A stretch of 64,000 nt of DNA from Devosia yakushimensis. Its GTDB lineage: Bacteria > Pseudomonadota > Alphaproteobacteria > Rhizobiales > Devosiaceae. Position 1 is the first letter of the stretch. Each line of letters starts with the position of its first letter. The DNA lies in the NCBI RefSeq assembly GCF_030159855.1, contig NZ_BSNG01000001.1:434001-498000 (forward strand), given 5' to 3'. The notes under the pieces are model-generated. The model was given only the letters and a program-made list of their open reading frames with translations, did not search any database and was not told where the DNA came from. The position numbers were made by a program, and so were the translations under genes. Below, in pieces: positions 1 to 9,072 of the stretch.

Positions 1-918
1 GCGAATGGCACCGTTATCCGCGACGCCCGGACCAGGGCGCGCATCATGGCGCTGGGCATTCCACCGGCCTGGCAGAATGTGCGGATCGCGGGCGATCCGC
101 GCGCCCATATCCAGGCGCTGGGCGAGGATGAGGCGGGGCGCGATCAATATATTTACCACCCCGATTGGGAGCTGAAGCGCGAGGGCCGCAAGCTCAAGCG
201 GCTGGCGGTGTTGACCGGGGTCCTGCCCAAGGTGCGCCGCAAGATACGCGCGGGTCTCAGCGCCGAAACAGGCAGCCGAGAGCTGGCGCTGGCCATTGCG
301 ATGGCTTTGATCGACCGGACGGCCATGCGGGTGGGGCGGGAAAAATACCTCGAAAGCAGCGGTACGCGCGGGGCGGGCACCCTGTTCGCTCGCGACGTCA
401 AAATCGAGGGCGATGAAATATGCATGAGCTTTGCGGCCAAGGGCGGCAAGCGGGCCGATTATCGCATCCTCGACAAGCAACTGGCCGCGGCATTGACCCG
501 CATATTGCAGTTGCCGGGCAAGCGCCTGCTGGTTTGTCGCGACGAAAAGGGCAAGACGCGGCCGATCAAGACCGGCGCCATCAATGATTATCTGCGCGAG
601 CTGGCGGGCGTGGATATTTCGGCCAAGGATTTCCGCACGCTCCATGCCAGCGCCATGGCGGGCGAGGCACTGGCGCGGATGGAAAGCGGCACCTCCCTAT
701 CGGCGCGGCGGCGGCAGATGGCGCAGGTCGCCCGCGAGGTGGCGCTGGAATTGCGCAATACGCCGGCGATCTGCCGCAAGTCCTATATCGCGCCATGCCT
801 GTTCAAGCTGTTCGATCAGGGCAAGTTGCAGGCGATATGGGCCGTTGCCGGTCGCGGGCGGACCGGACTTTCAGCGCGGGAAAAGCGGCTGGGCGCAGTG
901 CTCGCGGCGGCCGGCTGA
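1..918 (+). CDS. DNA topoisomerase IB, 5'-truncated by the window edge
   Basis: Relaxes supercoils by nicking one strand through a 3'-phosphotyrosine link. The open frame runs in from base 1: the residues before the ATG at 46 (ANGTVIRDARTRARI) match the family's usual lead-in to IPPAW, so the ATG is internal and the true start lies upstream. The poxvirus-like catalytic core is present. KYLESSGTRGAGTLFARDV matches the conserved KxxxxxxTxGxxTL region, and NTPAICRKSYIAP carries the likely nucleophilic tyrosine. The C-terminus looks complete. It ends 4 bp from the stop of the convergent GGDEF-EAL gene. Bacterial members are common in Hyphomicrobiales. Confidence 0.93.
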   Translation, partial: ANGTVIRDARTRARIMALGIPPAWQNVRIAGDPRAHIQALGEDEAGRDQYIYHPDWELKREGRKLKRLAVLTGVLPKVRRKIRAGLSAETGSRELALAIAMALIDRTAMRVGREKYLESSGTRGAGTLFARDVKIEGDEICMSFAAKGGKRADYRILDKQLAAALTRILQLPGKRLLVCRDEKGKTRPIKTGAINDYLRELAGVDISAKDFRTLHASAMAGEALARMESGTSLSARRRQMAQVAREVALELRNTPAICRKSYIAPCLFKLFDQGKLQAIWAVAGRGRTGLSAREKRLGAVLAAAG

Positions 919-922
919 ATCC

Positions 923-3166
923 TCAGGCGGCGTGGGTGCGCAAGCGGCGGCGACGTTCAGGCGCATTGGCCGGGTCGGCAAAGATGGTGGTGATCTTGGC
1001 TGGTAGTACGGCGCCCGAGAACAGGAAGCCCTGCAGCGTATTGCAGCCCAGCTTGCCCAGGATGGTGGCCTGTTTTTCCGATTCCACGCCCTCGGCGGTA
1101 ACCTCGATATCCATGGCATGGGCCAGGGTGACGATAGCCTGGGTGATGGCGACCGAAACGTGGCCCTCGGCCAATTGGCTGACGAAGGAGCGGTCGATCT
1201 TGATGCGATCGACGGGGTAGCGCTTGAGATAGCTCAGGGACGAATATCCCGTGCCGAAATCGTCCAGCGCGATCTGGATGCCGGCGGCGCGGAAGGTGCG
1301 CAGGTTCTGGCCCGAAATGTTTTCGTCATCAAGCAGGATGGATTCGGTGATCTCGAGCTCCAGATCGACCGGGCGCATGCCGGTCTGGTGCAGGATGTCG
1401 AAGACCTGATTGGAAAAATAGGGATTGCGCAGCTGGGTGGGCGAAATATTGACCGCGATAGTGCGGCCGGGCGCGCTGGCGCCCAGTTCGCAGGCGCGGC
1501 GCAGCACGAATTCGCCCAGATATTCGATGAGGCCGGTATTTTCCGCCACGGGAATGAAGCGGCCGGGGGAAATCTGCCCATATTTGGGGTGATACCAGCG
1601 TGCCAGCGCCTCGGCGCCGATGACCTTGCGCGACTTCTGATCGACCAGCGGCTGGAAGGCGACGGAAAGCTGGTCGTTGCGATTGAGCGCGGCGCGCAGC
1701 TCGCCTTCGATCGTGTGCTGGAGCTGCAGCAGCTCGTTCATGTGCTCTTCATAGACCATGGCGCGGTTGCGGCCGCTGGCCTTGGCTTCGTAGAGCGCGA
1801 TATCGGCCTTGCGCACCAGTTCGCGCGGCTCGGCCGCGGCGGCATTGTCTTCGACAATGCCGATGCTGACCCCGACATGGGCCTTGAAATGGCCGAGATC
1901 GAAGGGGCGACCAATGGTTTCGATGATGCGGTCGGAGACTGCCATGGCGTCGAAGGGGCGGTTATGGGTGACCGCCAGGATGGCGAATTCGTCGCCGCCA
2001 AGCCGGGCTACCATGACATCGGTGCCCACCACCAGCCGGATGCGTTCGCCGACACTGCGGATGAGGTCGTCGCCGGCCTGATGGCCCAGCGTGTCATTGA
2101 CCTGCTTGAAGCGATCGAGATCGAGCATAAGCAGGGCGATACTGGTGCCCGGCGCTTTCTGCTCGCGCAGAATACGCGCCAGATGCGCATCGAAATTGGT
2201 CCGGTTGGGCAAGCCGGTGAGCTTGTCGTGCGCGGCCTCATGCTCGGCCAGCCGGCGCCCCTCCTGAAGGGCGGCCGACGAGCTGCGCAATTTGCGCAGC
2301 AGCAGCAGGAACAGCACGGCTCCAGCCAGGATGACGGCTACGAGGACCGGCACGGTATGGCCAAGCATGAGCCGGCCCGGCCGGTCGCCGGTCCATTCGA
2401 AGAAGGCGACGAACCGTCCCGCCTGGTTGATCACGGGATAGGAGATACGGTCCGGATCGGCCGATGGCGTGCGAACGAAAGCGGCGTCGTCGATCAGATA
2501 TTGCTCCATCATCTCGCTGACGGTATCAGCGCCCAGGAAGCGCACGGAAACCATGAGGCTCTCGGACCCTGGCACATGTGCCAGGGTCCGGGTATTGCTG
2601 ACGATGGGGCTGATGCCGACAATGGCCGGCTGGCCGTTGACGAGCGCGAAATCGCAGACGGTGGGCGGCGCTTCGGTTCTGCCGACGAGGAAATCGTCGA
2701 GTTGTCCGGCCGCGATCAGCGTCCGCAATTGCTGGACCAGAGGCATCACGCCGCTGGCAATATTCTGGAAGCGGCTGGTTGGCGCGGCCTTGCCCTCTTC
2801 CATCAGATAGAGAGGGCGGTTTTGCGCGTCGAGCAGCACCGAACGATCATGGCCGAAGAAGCTGTGCATCCACAGGCCCATATTGGCGTGGACCCATTCC
2901 CGATCGAATGTCCGATCGGCATGGAGCACGGCCTCGTCCCAGATGGCGACGCCGCCCTGATCCTTGAGCAGGGCATCGCGCTTGGACTGCAGGACCTGGG
3001 TGACCATGGTGGTCTGCCGTTCGATGGCGCGCTGGTCGATATTGTTGGTCGACCAGAACACAAAGCCGATAACGGCCGCCGCCGTCGCAACCAATGCCAG
3101 CACGACGGGCAACAGAACAGCCGTTATGAACTGCCAACGCTCAGTCGTTGAAGTTTGCGTCTGCAT
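923..3166 (-). CDS. Membrane sensor bifunctional diguanylate cyclase/phosphodiesterase (CHASE4-like, GGDEF, EAL)
   Basis: Likely controls cyclic-di-GMP. The 747-residue protein has an N-terminal membrane helix (about 15-40), a periplasmic domain of CHASE4 type (about 42-260), a second helix (about 268-290), then GGDEF and EAL domains. The cyclase motif RLGGDEF is intact. The inhibitory RxxD site usually found just before it is not evident. The EAL domain keeps EALARW, DDFGTGYSSLSYL and TAEGVES, so both activities look possible. The ATG at 3166 follows an in-frame TTG, and I preferred the ATG. It stands alone, 4 bp from the convergent topoisomerase gene. The periplasmic ligand cannot be told from sequence. 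Confidence 0.93.
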   Translation of the reverse strand: MQTQTSTTERWQFITAVLLPVVLALVATAAAVIGFVFWSTNNIDQRAIERQTTMVTQVLQSKRDALLKDQGGVAIWDEAVLHADRTFDREWVHANMGLWMHSFFGHDRSVLLDAQNRPLYLMEEGKAAPTSRFQNIASGVMPLVQQLRTLIAAGQLDDFLVGRTEAPPTVCDFALVNGQPAIVGISPIVSNTRTLAHVPGSESLMVSVRFLGADTVSEMMEQYLIDDAAFVRTPSADPDRISYPVINQAGRFVAFFEWTGDRPGRLMLGHTVPVLVAVILAGAVLFLLLLRKLRSSSAALQEGRRLAEHEAAHDKLTGLPNRTNFDAHLARILREQKAPGTSIALLMLDLDRFKQVNDTLGHQAGDDLIRSVGERIRLVVGTDVMVARLGGDEFAILAVTHNRPFDAMAVSDRIIETIGRPFDLGHFKAHVGVSIGIVEDNAAAAEPRELVRKADIALYEAKASGRNRAMVYEEHMNELLQLQHTIEGELRAALNRNDQLSVAFQPLVDQKSRKVIGAEALARWYHPKYGQISPGRFIPVAENTGLIEYLGEFVLRRACELGASAPGRTIAVNISPTQLRNPYFSNQVFDILHQTGMRPVDLELEITESILLDDENISGQNLRTFRAAGIQIALDDFGTGYSSLSYLKRYPVDRIKIDRSFVSQLAEGHVSVAITQAIVTLAHAMDIEVTAEGVESEKQATILGKLGCNTLQGFLFSGAVLPAKITTIFADPANAPERRRRLRTHAA

Positions 3167-3261
3167 CAAATGAAAACCGGGCCAAATGCGGCCTTAACCT
3201 AGACCGGGTAAACTTGCAGACTGGTTACCGGCCTTGGCATAATTCCGCAGTCTGGCCTTAA

Positions 3262-4476
3262 TCAGCTATTTTCCTTGAACAGAACCTCGCGGTCTTGCGT
3301 GAAATTGGCCAAAAGCGGCAGGCAGGCGCCGCCAACTTCGCGCGCGCCGAAGCCGATCGTGCCTTCGGCAATGTCGAATGGGGCCAGGCCCTGGCGGTCG
3401 AACTGGCCGAATGCGATGCGCGTGGCCTCAACCAGGCGTTTGCGTATGGCGGGTGGAAATGCGCCATCGATGACGATAGTCGGGAAGTCGATGATCGACA
3501 CGGCGGAGACGCAGGCAAGCGCCAGGCTCTGGGCGGCCTCGGCGATCCAATCGTCGAGCGGAGCACCAAGCGGGCCCCAATCGCTGGGATCGAGCCATAA
3601 TACTTGCGGGTCGAGGCCGGCGGCCTTGAGCCGGTCGGCCAGCACATAGATGGATGCGCTACGCAGGATTTGCTGAAAGCCACCCGGAATGGGGACGGGC
3701 AGGGGGGCGATGGCGCCGGCATAGCCGGTGCGGCCGGGAAACAGATGCCCGTTGAGCACGACGCCGCCGCCGAGAAACGAGCCGAGGAAGATATAGAGAA
3801 AGTCCTCGCCATGCTGGCCATTGCCCAGCACCAGTTCAGCGGCGCAGGCGGCCGTGCCGTCATTGTGCAGATAGACCGGCCAGGGACAGAGGGCGGCGAT
3901 ATCGCGGCGGATATCGGCATTGCGCCAGGCTTCGAGCACTTCGGGCGGTGCCGCCAGCTGGGAGGCCCAGTTCCAGAGTTCGAAGGGCGAGGCGATGCCG
4001 AAGCCGGCAATGCGGCTGCGTTCGGCCGAATTGAGGGGGGCTGTCAGCTCGGCAATGCCGCGGCGGGCCAGCGCCTGGACGATTTCGGGTGTGGGGTAGG
4101 GGTGCGGTTCGTGGATGCGGCCGAGCACGGTGCCGGCAAAATCGAGCAGCACGATGTCGGAACTGCGCCGGCCAACCTTGAGGCCGAGGAAAAAGGCGCC
4201 GCGCGGATTGAGCGCATAGGGAACGAGCGGCTGGCCGACCTTGCCGCGCAAGGGTGACTGCCGCACGATCAGGCCATCGCGCTCCAGCGCATTGGCAATC
4301 GTCGAAATGGTCTGGGGCGACAGGCCCGTGCGGCGGGCAATATCGGCCTTGGGCAGAGCGCCGTGGCGGCGGATCAGCGAGAGCACCAGCCGCTCATTAT
4401 AGAGGCGGACGCCCGTCTGGTTGGTGCCGCGGCTCAGATCGTCCGAACGGGCCCGAACGCCGCCTGCCTCATCCAT
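3262..4476 (-). CDS. ROK-family transcriptional repressor (NagC/XylR type), probable regulator of the adjacent sugar operon
   Basis: 404 residues. The N-terminal winged helix-turn-helix (LPKADIARRTGLSPQTIS, about 40-60) is followed by a ROK sugar-binding fold with the phosphate loop-like LGGGVVLNG. The zinc-binding CxCGxxGC stretch of ROK kinases and NagC/Mlc is absent: the equivalent region reads GYAGAIAPLPVP. It is therefore unlikely to be a kinase. It is divergent from the FrcBCA-like importer, and a strong palindrome lies between them, the usual layout for a locally acting ROK repressor. FrcR in the Sinorhizobium fructose system is the closest analogy I recall. The effector is unknown. 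Confidence 0.9.
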   Translation of the reverse strand: MDEAGGVRARSDDLSRGTNQTGVRLYNERLVLSLIRRHGALPKADIARRTGLSPQTISTIANALERDGLIVRQSPLRGKVGQPLVPYALNPRGAFFLGLKVGRRSSDIVLLDFAGTVLGRIHEPHPYPTPEIVQALARRGIAELTAPLNSAERSRIAGFGIASPFELWNWASQLAAPPEVLEAWRNADIRRDIAALCPWPVYLHNDGTAACAAELVLGNGQHGEDFLYIFLGSFLGGGVVLNGHLFPGRTGYAGAIAPLPVPIPGGFQQILRSASIYVLADRLKAAGLDPQVLWLDPSDWGPLGAPLDDWIAEAAQSLALACVSAVSIIDFPTIVIDGAFPPAIRKRLVEATRIAFGQFDRQGLAPFDIAEGTIGFGAREVGGACLPLLANFTQDREVLFKENS

Positions 4477-4609
4477 CCTTCCGCCCCTATTTTCTTAACC
4501 AGGCCAATAATTTGCCATGGCGCAGCTAGCCCAAACGGGCGCGAATTCGCAATCGTTTTCATTGGCTTGAAGTTCCTCCCCGCCATTAGGTGGCTCGGAT
4601 GGCGACTGT

Positions 4610-4648
4610 CTGTCAATTAATAAATCAGTTGGATTAATTTATTGACAG
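4610..4648. promoter_or_regulatory. Operator-like inverted repeat, probable ROK repressor site
   Basis: Two 17-bp arms (4610-4626 and 4632-4648) read CTGTCAATwAATwAATC inwards from each side. They match at 15 of 17 positions and are separated by AGTTG. The right arm overlaps the -35 box of the promoter below, so bound repressor would block polymerase. The AT-rich palindrome stands out in GC-rich DNA. Assignment to the ROK protein is inference from position. Confidence 0.75.
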
Positions 4649-4670
4649 AGGCAAAATTGGCGGCTGATAT
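4642..4670 (+). promoter_or_regulatory. Sigma-70-type promoter for the CUT2 sugar operon
   Basis: TTGACA at 4642-4647, a 17-bp spacer, then TGATAT at 4665-4670. This is a consensus -35 and a fair -10 at ideal spacing, giving a leader of roughly 85 nt before the ATG at 4762. The -35 lies inside the right arm of the palindrome. Confidence 0.7.
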
Positions 4671-4761
4671 GGCGCCGAGGACGGGTGGCCGGAGGAGAGC
4701 GCCACGCGGACTTCAATCCGCTGCGCCCGAGGGGCAGCAGCAACTCTCGGGAGGAGATAAT

Positions 4762-5787
4762 ATGCGTAGGTTTATCGGAATGGCGGCCGCAGGAGCCGTG
4801 ATGCTGGGGCTGATGGGCACCTCGGCTATGGCGCAGGAAGCCATTGTCGGGCTGATCACCAAGACGGAAGGCAATCCCTTCTTCGTCAAGATGCGCGAAG
4901 GCGCCCAGGCCAAGGCGGATGAGTTGGGCATCGAATTGCGGACCTTTGCCGGCAAGTTCGATGGCGACAATGACAGCCAGATCGCGGCAATCGAAAATCT
5001 GATCGCCGCGGGGGCCAAGGGCTTTGCCATCGTGCCCTCGGATTCCAGCGCCATCGTGCCGACCATCCAGCAAGCGCGCGATGCGGGTTTATTGGTGATC
5101 GTGCTCGATACGCCGCTCGATCCGATCGATGCGGCCGACGCGACCTTTGCCACCGATAATCGCAAGGCCGGTGAGCTGATCGGGTCCTGGGCCAAGGGCA
5201 CGCTGGGCGATGCCGCGGCCAATGCCAAAGTGGCTTTCCTCGATCTGGCGGTGAACCAGCCGACGGTCGACTATCTGCGCGACCAGGGCTTCATGGCCGG
5301 GTTCGGCATCGACGTCAAAGATCCCAATAAATATGGCGACGAGGACGATGCGCGCATTTGCGGGCATGAAATGACGGGCGGCGCCGAAGATGGCGGCCGG
5401 ACCGCCATGGAAACGCTGCTGCAGAAATGCCCGGATATCAATGTGGTCTATACCATCAACGAGCCGGCTGCGGCGGGCGCCTTCGAAGCGCTCAAGGCGA
5501 TCGGCCGGGATGATGGTTCCGTGCTGATCGTATCGGTCGATGGCGGCTGCCCGGGCGTTGCCAACGTCAAGGCCGGCGTGATCGGCGCGACCAGCCAGCA
5601 ATATCCCCTGCTGATGGCGTCGATGGCGATGGAGGCGATCAAGAAGTTCGCGGACACGGGCGAAAAGCCGGCCGTGACCGAAGGGCTAGACTTCTTCGAC
5701 ACCGGCGCCGCGCTGGTGACCGATAAGCCGGTGGCAGGGGTGGAGTCGATCGACACCACCAAGGGCGCGGAGCTCTGCTGGGGCTGA
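4762..5787 (+). CDS. frcB: Periplasmic sugar-binding protein of a CUT2 ABC importer (FrcB-like)
   Basis: 341 residues. Captures a sugar in the periplasm for the FrcC/FrcA-like proteins downstream. The start is the ATG at 4762, preceded by GGGAGGAG; it gives a clean Sec signal peptide (MRRFIGMAAAGAVMLGL, cleavage near AMA-Q). The mature part is a periplasmic-binding-protein type I fold with EGNPFFVKMREGAQAKADELG and the hinge-region motif NEPAAAGA typical of FrcB/RbsB proteins. It matches my memory of Sinorhizobium FrcB (fructose/mannose/ribose) from end to end, but the dehydrogenases in this operon, in place of a kinase, leave the substrate open. A polyol is possible. Confidence 0.88.
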   Translation: MRRFIGMAAAGAVMLGLMGTSAMAQEAIVGLITKTEGNPFFVKMREGAQAKADELGIELRTFAGKFDGDNDSQIAAIENLIAAGAKGFAIVPSDSSAIVPTIQQARDAGLLVIVLDTPLDPIDAADATFATDNRKAGELIGSWAKGTLGDAAANAKVAFLDLAVNQPTVDYLRDQGFMAGFGIDVKDPNKYGDEDDARICGHEMTGGAEDGGRTAMETLLQKCPDINVVYTINEPAAAGAFEALKAIGRDDGSVLIVSVDGGCPGVANVKAGVIGATSQQYPLLMASMAMEAIKKFADTGEKPAVTEGLDFFDTGAALVTDKPVAGVESIDTTKGAELCWG

Positions 5788-5796
5788 TTTTTGTGC

Positions 5797-5822
5797 GGGT
5801 GGGAAACATATGCTTCCCACCC
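5797..5822 (+). other. Intercistronic hairpin after the binding-protein gene
   Basis: A 9-bp perfect stem (GGGTGGGAA / TTCCCACCC) with an 8-nt loop lies just after the SBP stop. There is no T-run, so it is more likely an mRNA-stabilising or attenuating hairpin that keeps the SBP in excess over the permease than a full terminator. Confidence 0.55.
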
Positions 5823-5835
5823 CACAATCGCCTCC

Positions 5836-5902
5836 CGCGGACTTGATCCGCGGGGCACTCGCCTCCAGCGCAAGCGACTGGAGGCCCCGGATCAAGTCCC
5901 GG
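5836..5902. repeat. Palindromic intergenic repeat with nested stem
   Basis: The outer arms GGACTTGATCCG (from 5839) and its complement (5885-5899) enclose a second stem, GCCTCCAG/CTGGAGGC. Elements with an inverted GGACTTGATCC...GGATCAAGTCC core are a familiar dispersed repeat in Hyphomicrobiales genomes. It lies between the binding-protein and permease genes, so it is transcribed within the operon. Confidence 0.65.
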
Positions 5903-5965
5903 GAAAGGTGCCGGTGAGAGTGAGACATTCGAGTTTTGAGTCACTGCCCTGGGGAGGACAAGTGC

Positions 5966-7042
5966 ATGAGTGATGACGCAGGCGGCTCGGCCGTGGCGGA
6001 GAAGGGATTGGCCGGAGCCGCGCAGGCAGTGGCGAGCTTTGAGGAGGATTCGCCCAGCCCGATCCGGCGGTTGCAGGCGTTTCTCCATGCCAATCCGACC
6101 GCCATTCCGTTCATCGTGCTGATCGTGGCTATCGCCATCTTCTCGGTGGCGGCGGGCAGCAAGTTTTTCGCGCCGTTCAACCTGTCGCTGGTGTTGCAGC
6201 AGGTGACCATTATCGGCGTGTTGGGCATTGCCCAGACGCTGATCATCCTCACGGCCGGCATCGATCTGTCGGTGGGGGCGATCATGATCCTCAGCTCCAT
6301 CGTGATGGGGCGGCTGTCGGTGGTCGCGGGGGTGCCGGTGGAAATCTCCTTCGTGCTGGGCATCGGCACAGGCATTTTATGCGGGCTGATCAATGGCGTA
6401 TTGGTGGCGCTGGTCAAGCTGCCCCCCTTTATCGTCACGCTGGGCACCTGGTCGATCTATGGCGCCATGATCATCTTCATTTCGCAATCCGAGACCATTC
6501 GCAGCCAGGACATCGCGGCGATCGCGCCCATGCTGCAATGGATGGGTGCGCGGGTGGCGCTGGGCGGCGGGGCGATCCTCACGGCGGGCTCCATGGTGAT
6601 GATCCTGATCGCGGCGAGTGTCTGGTATCTGCTCAACCGCACGGCCTTCGGACGGCACATCTATGCCACGGGCGACGACCCGGAAGCGGCGCGGCTGGCC
6701 GGTATCAACACCACCATGACGCTGATCGGCGTCTATACCTTGGCCGGTTTCATCTGCGCGCTGGCCAGCTGGGTGCTGATCGGGCGGGTCGGGGCCGTTT
6801 CACCGCTGGGTAGTCAGACAGCCAATCTCGATTCCATTACTGCCGTGGTGATCGGCGGTACGTCGCTGTTCGGCGGGCGTGGCTCGATCATTGGGACGCT
6901 GTTGGGGGCGCTGATCGTGGGCATGTTCCGCAATGGCCTGGCGCTGGCCGGGGTCGACGTGCTCTGGCAGGAATTTGCCGTGGGCGCGCTTATCATCATC
7001 GCTGTTACCACCGACCAGTGGATCAGGAAGATTTCGGCATGA
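5966..7042 (+). CDS. frcC: CUT2 sugar ABC transporter permease (FrcC-like)
   Basis: 358 residues, about 8-10 membrane helices. Forms the inner-membrane channel for the importer. The ATG at 5966 has GGGGAGG 9 nt upstream; an in-frame start 30 bp earlier lacks a site. The hydrophilic N-terminus (about 45 residues) is followed by the BPD_transp_2 signature region AQTLIILTAGIDLSVGA, which is highly conserved in RbsC/FrcC/XylH proteins. TGDDPEAARLAGI near residue 235 is the cytoplasmic loop that contacts the ATPase. The stop overlaps the start of the ATPase gene (ATGA). Confidence 0.9.
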   Translation: MSDDAGGSAVAEKGLAGAAQAVASFEEDSPSPIRRLQAFLHANPTAIPFIVLIVAIAIFSVAAGSKFFAPFNLSLVLQQVTIIGVLGIAQTLIILTAGIDLSVGAIMILSSIVMGRLSVVAGVPVEISFVLGIGTGILCGLINGVLVALVKLPPFIVTLGTWSIYGAMIIFISQSETIRSQDIAAIAPMLQWMGARVALGGGAILTAGSMVMILIAASVWYLLNRTAFGRHIYATGDDPEAARLAGINTTMTLIGVYTLAGFICALASWVLIGRVGAVSPLGSQTANLDSITAVVIGGTSLFGGRGSIIGTLLGALIVGMFRNGLALAGVDVLWQEFAVGALIIIAVTTDQWIRKISA

Positions 7043-7851
7043 GTCTGGATCAAACTGCAACGAGCCTCACCGCCACCCCGATTGCCGGGCCCCAGCCTAT
7101 TCTCAGCGCCCAGGGGCTGCAGAAGCGCTATGGCAAGGTGGTGGCGCTCGACAATGCCGATTTCGACCTGATGCCGGGGGAAATCCTGGCGGTGATCGGC
7201 GACAATGGCGCGGGCAAATCGACCCTGATCAAGGCGCTGTGCGGCGCGGTGATCCCCGATGCAGGGACGATCAAGCTCGACGGTTCGCCGGTGCATTTCA
7301 AATCGCCGATGGAGGCGCGGCTGGCGGGGATCGAGACGGTCTACCAGAACCTGGCGTTATCGCCCGCCCTGTCGATTGCCGACAATCTGTTCCTGGGCCG
7401 CGAGATGCGTAAGCCAGGGCCGCTTGGCAATATCTTCCGGTTGCTCGACCGTTCGACCATGAACCGCCTGGCCCGCGAAAAGCTGAGCGAATTGGGGCTG
7501 ATGACGATTCAGAACATCAACCAGTCGGTTGAAACACTGTCGGGCGGCCAGCGCCAGGGCGTGGCCGTGGCACGGGCGGCAGCGTTCGGTTCGCGCGTGG
7601 TGATCATGGACGAGCCCACGGCGGCTTTGGGCGTCAAGGAAAGCCGCCGCGTACTGGAACTGATGCTCGACGTCAAGCGGCGTGGCCTGCCCATCGTGCT
7701 GATCAGCCACAATATGCCCCATGTGTTCGAGGTGGCCGACCGTATTCATATCCACCGGTTGGGACGGCGGATCGCGGTGATCAATCCGAAGGACTTTTCG
7801 ATGTCGGATGCGGTGGCGATCATGACGGGGGCGATGAAACCGCCCTCCTGA
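7039..7851 (+). CDS. frcA: CUT2 sugar ABC transporter ATP-binding protein (FrcA-like, single domain)
   Basis: 270 residues with one nucleotide-binding domain: Walker A GDNGAGKST, signature LSGGQRQ, Walker B VVIMDEPTAALG and an H-loop (LISHNMPHV). Most CUT2 ATPases (RbsA, XylG) are double-length; this single-domain form is the FrcA type, which supports the Frc assignment. Translation is coupled to the permease through an ATGA overlap. About 30 residues precede the domain. Confidence 0.9.
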   Translation: MSLDQTATSLTATPIAGPQPILSAQGLQKRYGKVVALDNADFDLMPGEILAVIGDNGAGKSTLIKALCGAVIPDAGTIKLDGSPVHFKSPMEARLAGIETVYQNLALSPALSIADNLFLGREMRKPGPLGNIFRLLDRSTMNRLAREKLSELGLMTIQNINQSVETLSGGQRQGVAVARAAAFGSRVVIMDEPTAALGVKESRRVLELMLDVKRRGLPIVLISHNMPHVFEVADRIHIHRLGRRIAVINPKDFSMSDAVAIMTGAMKPPS

Positions 7852-7873
7852 CGCCCAACCCCGCCGAGTCTTC

Positions 7874-7940
7874 CCCGCGAAGGCGGGAATCCATTCTTTC
7901 TCGTGCACCGAACCCAAGAATGGATTCCCGCCTTCGCGGG
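7874..7940. repeat. Perfect 25-bp-arm palindromic repeat
   Basis: The arms 7874-7898 and 7916-7940 are exact reverse complements with a 17-nt loop. The core GGCGGGAATCC, with flanking GGGAATGACG, recurs at 37809-37890, so this is a dispersed family. It separates the transporter genes from the dehydrogenase and could reduce read-through. Confidence 0.85.
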
Positions 7941-8019
7941 AATGACGCCGTGAGTTACAAATGGCTCACCTGCTGGGCAGATGCTCAGTCTATCGGCCGA
8001 TATGCATAGGAATATCTCG

Positions 8020-9072
8020 ATGACCAAAGTCCGCGCCCTCGTTCTCGAACGCCAGCATGAACTGGCGCTGCGCGATATCGATCTGCCGCTCGATGTGGGG
8101 CCGGGCATGGTCAAGATTGCCATTCACACCGTGGGTGTCTGCGGTTCGGATGTGCATTATTACACCCATGGCAAGATTGGGCCTTTCGTGGTCAATGCGC
8201 CCATGGTGCTGGGGCATGAGGCGGCGGGGACCGTCACCGAAGTGGGCGCGGGTGTGACCCATCTTAAGGTTGGCGACCGGGTCTGCATGGAGCCGGGTAT
8301 TCCCGATCCCAATTCGCGGGCCAGCCGGCTGGGCATGTATAATGTCGATCCCGCCGTGCGCTTCTGGGCGACGCCGCCGATACATGGTGTGCTGACACCC
8401 GAGGTGGTCCATCCCGCCAATTACACCTTCAAGCTGCCCGACAATGTCAGCTTTGCCGAAGGGGCAATGGTTGAGCCCTTTGCCGTGGGCATGCAGGCGG
8501 CGACCAAGGCCAGGATCACGCCCGGCGATACCGCGGTGGTGCTGGGTGCCGGGCCAATCGGCACCATGGTCGCTATCGCCGCATTGGCCGGTGGTTGTGC
8601 GCGGGTGATCGTGGCCGATCTGGCGCAGCCCAAGCTCGATATCGCCGCGCGCTATCAGGGCGTCATTCCGGTCAATATCCGCGAGAAGAATATTGTCGAG
8701 GAAGTGTCGCGCCTCACCGATGGCTGGGGCGCCGATGTGGTGTTCGAATGCTCGGGTTCGCCCCATGCCTGGAAGACCATCATGGACCTGCCGCGGCCGG
8801 GTGGAACCATTGTCGTGGTCGGCCTGCCGGTCGAGCCGGTCGCCGTCGACATCGCCGCGGCCTCGACCAAGGAAGTGCGGATCGAAAACGTCTTCCGCTA
8901 TGCCCATCAATATGACCGCGCCATTGCGCTCTTCGCCTCGGGGCGGGTGGACCTCAAGCCGCTGATCTCGGAGACATTTGCCTTTGAGGATTCGATCAAG
9001 GCGTTTGATCGGGCGGTGGAAGCGCGGCCGAGCGATGTGAAGTTGCAGATCCGCGTGAGCAGCGATGGCTGA
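8020..9072 (+). CDS. Zinc-dependent NAD-linked polyol dehydrogenase (xylitol/sorbitol dehydrogenase type)
   Basis: 350 residues of the medium-chain dehydrogenase family; oxidises a polyol to a ketose. The start is the ATG at 8020 with AGGAA upstream. Catalytic zinc ligands are in GVCGSDVHYY and LGHEAAG. The four-cysteine structural zinc lobe is replaced by PNSRASRLGMYN, as in xylitol dehydrogenases and related bacterial enzymes. The Rossmann motif is LGAGPIGTM. It follows the Frc-like importer across a palindromic repeat and overlaps the next gene by 8 bp. Its presence suggests that a polyol, or a sugar reached through one, is imported. Confidence 0.9.
   Translation: MTKVRALVLERQHELALRDIDLPLDVGPGMVKIAIHTVGVCGSDVHYYTHGKIGPFVVNAPMVLGHEAAGTVTEVGAGVTHLKVGDRVCMEPGIPDPNSRASRLGMYNVDPAVRFWATPPIHGVLTPEVVHPANYTFKLPDNVSFAEGAMVEPFAVGMQAATKARITPGDTAVVLGAGPIGTMVAIAALAGGCARVIVADLAQPKLDIAARYQGVIPVNIREKNIVEEVSRLTDGWGADVVFECSGSPHAWKTIMDLPRPGGTIVVVGLPVEPVAVDIAAASTKEVRIENVFRYAHQYDRAIALFASGRVDLKPLISETFAFEDSIKAFDRAVEARPSDVKLQIRVSSDG

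Noticed and set aside
1118..3151. 677-codon open frame antisense to the GGDEF-EAL gene
   Set aside because: Mirror of a GC-rich, codon-biased gene; product is rich in Gly/Asp/Gln/His with no domain, and the opposite strand has complete GGDEF and EAL motifs.
7861..7945. Possible CRISPR or transposon end
   Set aside because: Single hairpin without direct repeats or spacers and with a second dispersed copy at 37.8 kb; it is a palindromic intergenic repeat.
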